From NCBI GenBank assembly GCA_001310715.1, contig BAXV01000101.1:1-10187 (forward strand): 10,187 bases of DNA, read 5' to 3'. A program made the translations under genes and the position numbers. Below the pieces are notes generated by a model, which made no database searches, was not told where the DNA came from, and saw only the letters and a list, made by a program, of their open reading frames with translations. This document shows, piece after piece, positions 1-6,880 of this stretch. How positions within the stretch are numbered: the first letter of the stretch is position 1; every line of letters begins with the position of its first letter. The DNA is from Pseudovibrio sp. JCM 19062 (GTDB lineage Bacteria; Pseudomonadota; Alphaproteobacteria; Rhizobiales; Stappiaceae).

Positions 1-181
1 CACTGGGAGTCATTCTGTTACAGGAGTGCCTTCTCAAAGCGTCTTTTGGACCTTGGCCATAGCCTCCTACAAAAACGTCCGGGCAAGGCGACAGCTGATG
101 CCGAAGACTCATATTTTATCAAGTAGCGCAGGTGTTGCCTGCCGCCTTGTCCATCCCGTTTTCCGGGAAACTCAGTTCCAC

Positions 182-205
182 CACTGCATGGAAGGCCATG
201 CGGTG
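182..205. terminator. Strong hairpin upstream of nnrS, possible terminator of an upstream gene
   Basis: The arms CACTGCATGG (182-191) and CCATGCGGTG (196-205) pair over 10 positions, including one G-U pair, around an AAGG loop. The downstream sequence on + (CTGTTGGTGTTT) is only moderately T-rich, so this is a weak candidate for a rho-independent terminator of a gene ending before the window. It could also be an unrelated structured element. The pairing is seen directly; the role is inferred. Confidence 0.35.
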
Positions 206-262
206 CTGTTGGTGTTTACTCGCGCTCCGAAATATTCCCCTCGCCTTAAATGCAGAGCGCAC

Positions 263-276
263 TTAATATTAGTCAA
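263..276. promoter_or_regulatory. Possible FNR/NnrR-type binding site upstream of nnrS
   Basis: TTAATATTAGTCAA matches the FNR-family consensus TTGAT-N4-ATCAA at 8 of 10 fixed positions. It lies 97 bases upstream of the nnrS start. Regulators of the CRP/FNR family (FNR, NnrR, Dnr) are known to control nnrS in several proteobacteria in response to low oxygen or nitric oxide. A site centred near -41.5 would place transcription start close to 311. No clear -10 box was recognised, so this is a weak call. Confidence 0.3.
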
Positions 277-372
277 GGACATGGTCTTGGTGATTGGCGA
301 AGCTGGTGGTAACGCTACCCGTAGATCACTGAATGTGCACAAGCGCATCAACAAAAGCCATAAGAGCACCTC

Positions 373-1564
373 ATGTCGACCACTATGGAACAAGTCAGAT
401 CCTGGCAAGGCCTGCGCTTTTTAGCTACGGGTTCAGGCCATTCTTCCTCGCCAGCGCCGTTTGGGCAATTCTGCTCATGCTGCTCTGGATTCCGCTTATC
501 TCCGGCCACATCGCGCTGCCGGTCGCGTTTGATCCGGTTTCGTGGCATGCGCATGAGTTTCTCTTTGGCTATCTGAACGCCATTGTTGCTGGCTTCTTGC
601 TGACGGCTATTCCGAACTGGACGGGGCGCATGCCAATTGTGGGCAAGCCGCTCATGCTCCTGTTCAGCCTATGGGTGCTTGGTCGTGTCGCGGTTCTGTT
701 TGGCGCCTATCTTCCAGCTGGTGTTGTTGCGGTGCTCGATCTTGCGATGCCATTGATGCTGGCGGGTGCGTGCCTGCGCGAGATTATGGCAGGCAAGAAC
801 TGGCGCAACCTCATTGTGCTTGCGCTGCTGGGTCTGCTGATTGTAGCTAACCTGTTGTTCCACTGGGAAGCCTGGAGCGGTGGGTATGCTGCACAAGGCT
901 ACGGCATGCGTCTGGGCATCTCCACCATGGTTTTAATGGTTGGCTTGATTGGTGGGCGGATCATTCCCTCCTTCACCCGCAACTGGCTCGTGAAGCAAGG
1001 CAGCAAGGATCTTCCTGTGGGGCCGATGCAGGCGTTTGACAAGGTTTGTCTACTGTTCTTGCTGATTGCGCTGCTGATCTGGACCGCGCTTGGCGAACAC
1101 TGGCTGGCTGGTGCCCTGCTGGTGGTGGCTGGTTTGCTGCACTTTGCGCGTTTGGCCCGCTGGAAAGGCCTGCATACCTTTGCTGAACCGCTCGTGCTCG
1201 TTCTGCATGCAGGCTATCTGTTCGTGCCGGTCGGGTTGCTGATGCTTGGAGCGGCCATTCTTGTGCCAGACCTATTGGACTTGGCAGGAGCCAGCACCTG
1301 CTCATGGCAGGCGTCCTGGGCATGATGACCTTGGCCGTAATGACCCGCTCCACCCTTGGGCACACAGGACGGGCGTTGACAGCCAGCCGCAGCACCAGTT
1401 TACTCTACTGTGCGATGGCTCTTTCAGTCCTGCTCCGCTTTGCAGCGGGGTTCACACCTGATCTGGCTATGCGCCTTTATGATGCATCGGCACTGGCGTG
1501 GCTGCTTGCGTTTGGAGTGTATGTGGCAGTCTACGGTCCATTGCTGGCGAAGGCACGGAAGTAA
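373..1564 (+). CDS. nnrS: NnrS family haem/copper membrane protein (two apparent frameshifts)
   Basis: NnrS is a polytopic inner-membrane haem and copper protein linked to nitric oxide metabolism and protection from nitrosative stress. Family marks are the N-terminal FSYGFRPFFLAS, then WHAHEFLFGY, AGFLLTAIPNWTGR, RIIPSFTRNW and the C-terminal TLAVMTRSTLGHTGR, with about a dozen hydrophobic segments between them. The frame breaks twice. Near 409-412, GGCCT should probably be GGCCCT, joining MSTTMEQVRSWQG to PALFSYGF. Near 1294-1297, AGCACC should probably be AGCCACC, joining the middle to HLLMAGVLGMMTLAV. Repaired, the protein is about 397 residues, normal for the family. The ATG at 373 was chosen because it gives a plausible short leader; its ribosome binding site is weak. 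No nir or nor genes are visible nearby. It converges on eutB. Confidence 0.85.
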
Positions 1565-1575
1565 GAGGCGATGGA

Positions 1576-1598
1576 GAGGATACCATGAGGTTATCCTC
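1576..1598. terminator. Inverted repeat between convergent nnrS and eutB
   Basis: GAGGATA (1576-1582) and TATCCTC (1592-1598) are perfect 7-base arms around a 9-base loop, just after the nnrS stop and upstream of the eutB stop. The position fits a two-way terminator, but neither side has a T-tract and the loop is long, so termination activity is doubtful. Confidence 0.3.
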
Positions 1599-1666
1599 CC
1601 AACGCGCGCTTTCACTACAATAAGATTGGTCGTCGCAGATTACAGAAAAGGCCGCTCTACTCATTG

Positions 1667-2644
1667 TTATGCGGGTTTTGATTGTGCCTTTGCGATGATC
1701 GACAGAGCCCGCTCTACTTTGATGTTGTCGCCAGTGAGGATGGCGGCGACGTTCTTGCCTTTAAAGCGGTCCGCGTTATTGAGCAGGGCAGCAACACCAG
1801 CGGCCCCTCCCCCTTCAACCACGCACTTTTCCTTATGCAGAATGAAAGCCATCGCCTCGGCGATCTGTTCATCTGACACCTGAATGTGGTCGTCAACCAG
1901 CTCCTGGCACATGGCAAAGGTGTAGCGGTTGTCAGGTGGAATTGGCCCCGGCAGCGTCAGCGATGGACGGCTTTTCCTCCACGCTCACGATCTTCCCGGC
2001 ACGAATGCTTTCCAGCATGGCCGCACCATAGAGAGAGGAAATGCCGATCACCTCGATCTCGGGCTTTAGGCTCTTCAGGCTTTTGCGATGCCGCTCATCA
2101 AACCACCGCCACTGAGCTGGACAAGCACTGTATCCAGCTGTGGGGCTACTTCCAGAAGCTCAAGTCCTATGGTGCCCTGCCCTGCAATAACATCGGCATC
2201 ATCAAATGGAGAGATGAAGAGTAGTCCGTCGCGCTCGGCAATCCGGCGTGCTTCCGCGTCGGCTTCATCCTGATTCTGGCCATGGATGACAACCTCGGCT
2301 CCAAAGTCACGCAATCCGGCGACTTTTTCTGGCGGGACAATCTCGGTCATGCAGACAACGGCGCGAACGCCGAGTGCCTTCGCGATATAGGCGACAGCAC
2401 GACCGTGATTGCCGCTGGACACCGTGATAACGCCACGCTCGCGCTGATCTGCTGACAGGTTCAGCAGCTTATTGGTGGCACCCCGTAGTTTGAAAGCACC
2501 GGTTGCCGTCATATTTTCGAATTTGAGAGATACCTTGGCCTGCAGCCGTTCGCTCAAGGCGTGAGACGGCCGCAAAGGCGTGGGCTGCACGTAAGGACGG
2601 ATGCGTTCTTGAGCGCGGCGAATGTCAGCTATTTCAATAGACAT
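1667..2644 (-). CDS. eutB: EutB-like PLP-dependent threonine/serine dehydratase family enzyme (two apparent frameshifts)
   Basis: This is a fold-type II PLP enzyme of the serine/threonine dehydratase family, closest by eye to hydroxyectoine-utilisation dehydratase EutB. Visible motifs are TGAFKLRGA with the PLP lysine at K52, SSGNHGRAVAY (76-86), the glycine loop SGGGLMSG (178-185) and, near the C-terminus, VVEGGGAAGVAALL and LTGDNI. The start at 2644 (MSIEIADIRR) matches the family N-terminus better than the upstream ATG at 2686. The frame breaks near 2078-2079, where one extra G on + (GCCTG to GCCCTG on the coding strand) restores GIAKALKSLKPEIEVIGIS. It breaks again near 1944-1955, where two bases appear to be missing before PIPPDNRYTFAMCQ. 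Repaired length is about 326 residues. It is divergent from eutC. The likely reaction is dehydration of a 3-hydroxy amino acid to an enamine/imine; the substrate is unproven. Confidence 0.75.
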
Positions 2645-2657
2645 GGCGTTTTCCGGG

Positions 2658-2686
2658 TTGTCATAGGAAATATTCCGATATACCAA
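2658..2686 (+). promoter_or_regulatory. Weak candidate promoter for eutC
   Basis: TTGTCA (2658-2663) resembles a -35 box, and TACCAA (2681-2686) follows after 17 bases as a poor -10 box. If real, transcription would start near 2693, inside the repeat cluster at 2686-2721, which suits repression. The match is weak and offered only as a lead. Confidence 0.2.
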
Positions 2687-2721
2687 TTAGTCCAAATTAG
2701 ACTCATAGTCTACAACTAGAC
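2686..2721. promoter_or_regulatory. Cluster of inverted repeats in the eutB-eutC divergent spacer, candidate operator
   Basis: Between the divergent starts lie GTCTACAACTAGAC (2708-2721, perfect 5-base arms) and AGTCCAAATTAGACT (2689-2703, near-palindrome with AGTC/GACT ends). GACTCATAGTC sits between them (2700-2710). The TAGTC/GACTA unit therefore recurs about four times in 36 bases, close to the start of eutC. This arrangement is typical of an operator that controls both genes. Which regulator binds is not known; the YheO-type protein at 6201 is the only regulator in the window. Confidence 0.45.
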
Positions 2722-2746
2722 GATGCATGAAGGTGAGACAGTCACA

Positions 2747-3712
2747 ATGCAGATCATTAGGAAAGAAGAAATCCTAAAGCATGTGGACGAGCATGCTGTG
2801 CTGGGTGATATCGAGAACGGTTTCAAGGCTTTCGCTGCTGGCAAGGCACAGGTCGCCCCTGTTACCCATTTAGGTTTTGACGCTGCAAACGGGGAATGCC
2901 ACATCAAAAGCGCCCATGTGGCAGGTGATGACGTCTTCACCGTCAAACTCGCCACTGGTTTTTATGATAATCCAGCCAAGGGGCTCCCGTCTTCCAGTGG
3001 ATTTATGGCAGTGATTTCCGCCGTAAATGGGACTCCGCTCGCTATTTTGCAGGATGAAGGTGTTTTAACTGATTTGCGGACGGCCCTCGCCGGAGTGATC
3101 GTAACCCGTTTGGGTGCACGCAAGTCTGCCAAGACTGTCGGCATCATCGGTAATGGCATTCAGGCACACCTGCAAGCAAAGCTGATTTGCGAACTGCTGG
3201 GATACAAATCCGTTGTGGTTTGGGGGCGTACTGCAGAGAAAGCCGCAGCGCTGGTCGAGAGATTGTCCAATGAGCTGCCTGCGGTGACCGTTGCTCAGGC
3301 GCAGACCGCAGAAGACCTTTGCAAGCAGGCCGATGTGATTGTGACCACCACCCCCTCCCGGGAGCCGCTTATTCAAGCGGATTGGGTACGACCAGGTACG
3401 CATATCGTAGCGGTTGGGGCAGACTCGCCTGGGAAGCAGGAGATTGATGCGCAGCTGTTTGCTAAAGCTTCTCAGGTATTCGTGGATTCACCGTCTCAGT
3501 GTGTTGAGCATGGTGAAACAGCCAACGCTATACAGGCAGGCACTATTACAGAAGGAGGCCTCACTCCACTGGGCACCGCGCTGTCGAATGGTCCTGCACC
3601 GAGAAGTGAAGACGATATCACCATTGCAGACCTGACTGGTGTTGCTGTGCAGGATGCTGCGATTGCCAAATCTGTTTGGACCAGTGTCGAGCGCGGCACT
3701 ACCTATCTCTAA
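2747..3712 (+). CDS. eutC: EutC-like ornithine cyclodeaminase / mu-crystallin family reductase
   Basis: This is an intact 321-residue member of the ornithine cyclodeaminase/mu-crystallin family, best resembling EutC of hydroxyectoine utilisation. The Rossmann dinucleotide-binding motif GIIGNGIQAHLQ starts near residue 132, after the substrate-domain stretch LTDLRTALAG. The C-terminal ITIADLTGVAVQDAAIA is the family's conserved closing motif. The start at 2747 (MQIIRKEEIL) was preferred over 2723 because AAGGTGAG lies 9 bases upstream. Many members reduce cyclic or acyclic imines with NAD(P)H (the iminosuccinate reductase BhcD is one), so the enzyme probably reduces the imine made by the adjacent EutB-like dehydratase. 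It is the only gene of the 1667-6844 group with no frame break. Alternatives are an ornithine cyclodeaminase or an alanine-dehydrogenase-like enzyme. Confidence 0.8.
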   Translation: MQIIRKEEILKHVDEHAVLGDIENGFKAFAAGKAQVAPVTHLGFDAANGECHIKSAHVAGDDVFTVKLATGFYDNPAKGLPSSSGFMAVISAVNGTPLAILQDEGVLTDLRTALAGVIVTRLGARKSAKTVGIIGNGIQAHLQAKLICELLGYKSVVVWGRTAEKAAALVERLSNELPAVTVAQAQTAEDLCKQADVIVTTTPSREPLIQADWVRPGTHIVAVGADSPGKQEIDAQLFAKASQVFVDSPSQCVEHGETANAIQAGTITEGGLTPLGTALSNGPAPRSEDDITIADLTGVAVQDAAIAKSVWTSVERGTTYL

Positions 3713-3723
3713 AGCCCTTGATT

Positions 3724-3754
3724 GCGCAGAATTTGTCCTCAGGACACTTTGCGC
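3724..3754. terminator. Hairpin after eutC, possible attenuator or weak terminator
   Basis: TGTCC-TCA-GGACA (3734-3746) is a perfect 5-base stem with a 3-base loop. It is extended by an outer stem GCGCA (3724-3728) with TGCGC (3750-3754) across an internal loop. It lies 12 bases past the eutC stop in the 157-base gap before the aminotransferase. Only TTCTTG follows, so full termination is doubtful. Regulator binding is another possibility. Confidence 0.25.
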
Positions 3755-3869
3755 TTCTTGAGTGTCTTACCGCTGCCAGATTGATCTACCAGTGTATGGT
3801 TTTGTTGCTTACAGCCGTGTTTTCGACACTGGGAAAAAGATACGCCTTATTCGAAAGAGAGGACACCCC

Positions 3870-4995
3870 ATGTTTCACCCCTTCCACGTTGAGCAGTTCC
3901 TGTCGGAATTGGAACACGGTGTAAAATACAATTATTCTGAAAGTGGCGTACACCCGATGAAGGTTCAGGAACTGATCAAGCTGACAGGTCTTGACCCGGA
4001 GGTGATCCTGAACACCGTGCTAGACTACCCGCAGGTGAACGGATCGACGTTGCTGCGTGAGCACATTGCCAAGATGTATGAGGGCGCAGACGCTGAGAAT
4101 ATTCTGGTTACGGCAGGCGCGTCCGAGGCCAACATGTTGGTCGCCAATACACTGCTTGAGCCGGTGATAATATGGTGGCCTTCCGGCCTATCTACGAGCA
4201 GCTGACCGGCGATGTGCGCAACCGTGGCATCGAAGTGCGCTATGTGGATCTGGACCCGTACAATCATTGGAAGATTGATCCGCAAGCGGTCATGAACGCG
4301 GTGGATGAAAACACCAAGGTCATTCACATCATCAATCCAAACAACCCAACCGGACAGGTGGTGAGCCAGGAAGAGCGCGATGCTATCATTGCAGCTGCAT
4401 CCAAGGTTGGTGCCTGGATTGTTGCCGATGAGGTCTACATTGGTACAGAACGCGATACCGACGAAGTAACCAAAAGCTTCTGGGGGGATTACGACAAGGT
4501 GGTCGTGCTGAACTCCATGAGTAAGGCTTATGGCCTGCCGGGTTTGCGGCTTGGCTGGATGGTTGCACCAAAGGACACCATCACAGCGAGCTGGCGCCGT
4601 CATGAATACGCGACCGTGGCTGCAACAACTCTTTCCATGCGCCTTGCGGAAGCTGCTCTTGCCGAGCCTGCACGGGGTCTTTTGGTGGAGCGCGCACGTC
4701 GCCTGATCCGCACTGGCTTTGAAACACTGACCGAAGCATTGAAGGTGCATGAGGTGTATTCACCGTTTCGCCGCCAAAGGCATCTGCCATGTCCTTCATC
4801 CGGTTTGATTTGCCTGTGGACTCTGAAACTCTGTGTCGCCGTTTGCATGCAGAACAAGACGTTCTGGTCATTCCGGGCAGCCGCTTCGACGTGGAAAATC
4901 ACTTCCGGTTCAGTTCAGCTCTGCCAGAAGCGCATTTGCGTGAAGGTTTGAACCGCTTGAACAAGGTGGTCGGTTCCATTTTGGAAACGGCCTAA
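3870..4995 (+). CDS. PLP-dependent class I/II aminotransferase (two apparent frameshifts)
   Basis: This is a fold-type I PLP enzyme of the aspartate aminotransferase superfamily. Motifs in order: NYSESGVHPMKVQEL near the N-terminus, LVTAGASEANMLV (cofactor phosphate region), NPNNPTG, VADEVYIG, and NSMSKAYGLPGLRLGW with the Schiff-base lysine near K219. The frame breaks at 4163-4164, where CCGGTG should be CCGGGTG, giving LLEPGDNMVAFRPIY. It breaks again at 4753-4754, where GAGGTG should be GAGGGTG, giving HEGVFTVSPPKASAMSF. Repaired length is about 375 residues, normal for the family. The ATG at 3870 has GAGAGGA six bases upstream. It resembles the capreomycidine-synthase-like/MalY-like branch by eye, so beta-elimination or cyclisation rather than transamination is possible. 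Substrate unknown; it may act on the product of the EutB/EutC-like pair. Confidence 0.75.
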
Positions 4996-5005
4996 CACGT
5001 CCCCA

Positions 5006-5067
5006 GGGCAGGTGCAGAAGACCTGGCGATTACGCCACCCAAGCACGGGTCTTTCTTGCACCTGCCC
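5006..5067. repeat. Long nested hairpin between aminotransferase and deacylase genes
   Basis: GGGCAGGTGCA (5006-5016) is the exact reverse complement of TGCACCTGCCC (5057-5067). The stem continues inward through GAAGACC (5017-5023) against GGTCTTTC (5048-5055), with two single-base bulges. Inside it sits a second perfect hairpin, TGGCG-ATTA-CGCCA (5024-5037). The whole fills most of the 108-base gap between the aminotransferase stop and the deacylase start. No T-tract follows directly. It may set the relative expression or the processing of the two genes, or be a dispersed palindromic repeat unit. Confidence 0.55.
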
Positions 5068-5103
5068 ACCCTCGGGTTCTTTAGACATTTTTGGAAGATA
5101 TCC

Positions 5104-6107
5104 ATGCTCTCGACTTCTGTCCCGTTGGATCGCGATGGCTTTCACGCCGGATATATTAACGTGCCCGCTTCCATGAACCACAGCGCGTGGTCAAACCAGC
5201 GCGTGCCGTTGTTCTCCATCAAGAATGGTGAAGGACCGTGTTGCCTGTTGCTGGGCGGTAGCATGGGGATGAGTATGAGGGACCGATTGCCCTCTCCCAT
5301 CTGGTGCACGATGGTTTGAGGCCAGAGGACATTCAAGGTCAGGTGATTGTTCTGCCTGCGCTCAATACGCCTGCTGTGCAAGCTGGCACGCGACTTTCAC
5401 CACTGGATGGCGGCAACATGAACCGCGTTTTTCCGGGAAATCCGCGCGGCACAGTCACAGAGCGCATTGCGGACTTTGTCTCCCGCGAACTGATCCCACG
5501 TTGTGATGTGGTGGTTGATCTACATTCGGGTGGACGTTCGCTGAACTTTATTCCCTGTACCTTTGTGCCTGTGCAGAAGACTGAGGCAGCTACCCAAGAG
5601 ATCATCGAGCTGGCCGATGCATTTGATGCACCACTGACTGTGATCATCCGCGAGCCTTCCGCAGTGGAGATGATTGATGCGGAAGTGGAACGGCAAGGCA
5701 AACGCATTCTGGCGACAGAATTAGGCGGATCGGCCCTTGCGACCGCCAAGACTGTTTCCGTCACTCAACACGGGATACGCGGCGTTTTGCATGCAACGGG
5801 CATAGTGGCAGAAAAGCCGGTCAGGACAGGCTCGGAGACTTGGCAGAGCGAAAAGCAAACGCTTCTGGTGGATGGTTTGCAGCATTACAGCTACGCAGAT
5901 GAAACCGGCATCTATGAATGTTCCCATGAGCTGGGAGCTTACGTGGAGAAGGACCAGCGGATCGGTTACCTTCATTTTGCTGACCGGGTAGAACGTGCGC
6001 CATTACCTGTTGTAGCCAATACGTCAGGCGTTTTATTCTGTACAGCGGGGCAAGGTCTGGTGCAAAGAGGAGACGTACTTGCGGTTGTGGGGCATACCCA
6101 AGCTTGA
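5104..6107 (+). CDS. doeB: DoeB/EutE-like zinc deacylase of the AstE/AspA family (one apparent frameshift)
   Basis: This belongs to the succinylglutamate desuccinylase/aspartoacylase family and is closest by eye to DoeB (EutE), which deacetylates N-alpha-acetyl-2,4-diaminobutyrate in ectoine breakdown. Repaired, it shows GGSHGDEYEGP, with zinc ligands H54 and E57, VVDLHSGG with H141, and ATELGG with a probable catalytic E206. The DoeB-like block ALNTPAVQAGTRLSPLDGG and NMNRVFPGNPRGTVTE lies between them. One C is missing at 5262 (AGCATGG should be AGCCATGG). This removes the very histidine that binds zinc, and adding it back joins the two halves seamlessly. Repaired length is about 334 residues, normal for DoeB. 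The ATG at 5104 has GGAAGA upstream. The likely role is amide hydrolysis of an N-acyl amino acid in the cytoplasm. The exact acyl donor is not fixed, since ectoine hydrolase is absent here. Confidence 0.8.
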
Positions 6108-6160
6108 CTTGCACACCGCAGGCAGAACAGATTTCCAGAGCGTAGAAAGCGAAAGGTTTC

Positions 6161-6176
6161 ATGCAAATGTTTGCAT
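6161..6176. promoter_or_regulatory. Perfect palindrome upstream of the YheO-type regulator gene, candidate operator
   Basis: ATGCAAATGTTTGCAT consists of perfect 7-base arms (ATGCAAA/TTTGCAT) with a 2-base centre. It ends 24 bases before the regulator start, in the 93-base gap after the deacylase gene. Its length and symmetry fit a dimeric DNA-binding protein, and autoregulation by the adjacent gene is the simplest reading. The palindrome is seen directly; the binding partner is inferred. Confidence 0.5.
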
Positions 6177-6200
6177 CCTGGAGTGCTGAGGGACACCGGC

Positions 6201-6844
6201 ATGATTGAGACAACCCTGAAGCCACAAAACCGGGTGATCGAGAACGTCGCTATTCCTATGGCAGAAGCGCTCTCAAAACTACTGGGTTCTAATGTTGAGA
6301 TCGTGGTTCACTCGCTTATCACCGAAACCGTAGCCCATATCTGCAATCCGTTTTCCAAGCGCGAAATTGGCGATCCTTCATTTCTCTCGGAGATCGACTT
6401 TCGCAAGGGCGAGAATGTTATTGGTCCGTTTGAGCGGGTCAATTGGGATGGCCGGCTCATTCGTTCAATCAGCTCGGTTTTGCGCGATGATGCCGGCAAG
6501 GCGGTTGCTTTGGCCTGTATCAACTATGATTTGTCCGAGATAGTGACCGCACAAAATGCGATCAAGGCATTGATTGGGGTACCAGCAACTGTAGAGGCTC
6601 TGAAGCCCTGTTCAAAAACGACTGGCATGAAAAAATGAACCAGTTCATCGTGAGCTGGTGCCAGAACCGCAATAAATCGGTTGAAGCGCTTGACCGCAAC
6701 GACCGCAAGGACCTGCTCACTGCAATATTGGGCACTGACGCCTTGCGAGAAAAACACGCAGCCCCTTACATCGCCCGCGTTTTAGGCGTCAGCCGCGCGA
6801 CCATCTACAACGACCTGAAGAGCGCACGCGGCAAGATTAGTTAA
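6201..6844 (+). CDS. YheO-like PAS / helix-turn-helix transcriptional regulator (one apparent frameshift)
   Basis: The N-terminal part (about residues 15-125) matches the YheO-like PAS domain: IPMAEALSKLLGSNVEIVVHSL, HICNPFSKREIGDPSF, then VALACINYDLSEIV. The C-terminal part (about 150-210) matches the associated helix-turn-helix domain, including YIARVLGVSRATIYNDLKS. The frame breaks near 6602-6608; one added G (CTGAAGCC to CTGGAAGCC) gives VEALEALFKNDWHEKMNQF and joins the two domains. Repaired length is about 214 residues, normal for the family. The start at 6201 has GAGGGA seven bases upstream; a TTG at 6171 is less likely. DauR, the D-arginine catabolism regulator of Pseudomonas, belongs to this family and also controls a gene for an ornithine-cyclodeaminase-like enzyme. 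That supports control of the neighbouring amino-acid genes by a small ligand. Confidence 0.8.
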
Positions 6845-6880
6845 AGCGATAAGGTAGAGCGGCAAACGTACTCTAAGGGT

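Larger units (their letters stand above)
1..372. other. Leading non-coding stretch
   Basis: No convincing protein is visible in this stretch on either strand. The open frames here have no recognisable family pattern and no good ribosome binding site. The two things worth noting are the hairpin at 182-205 and the FNR-like site at 263-276. Since other genes in this window carry frameshifts, the frameshifted tail of an upstream gene cannot be excluded. Confidence 0.4.

Noticed and set aside
26..424. Open frame of 132 codons at the left edge, overlapping the nnrS start
   Set aside because: No family pattern, no ribosome binding site, and it overlaps the hairpin and the nnrS N-terminus in another frame.
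1410..1883. Open frame of 157 codons on +, spanning the nnrS end and the eutB 3' part
   Set aside because: It overlaps nnrS in another frame and eutB on the opposite strand, both of which have clear family motifs.
1667..3712. beta-Hydroxyaspartate cycle (bhcB/bhcD) assignment for the dehydratase and reductase genes
   Set aside because: The aldolase BhcC and an IclR-type bhcR are not visible, the two genes are divergent, and the DITIADLTGVAVQD and DNRYTF stretches look more like EutC and EutB. Kept only as a mechanistic analogy.
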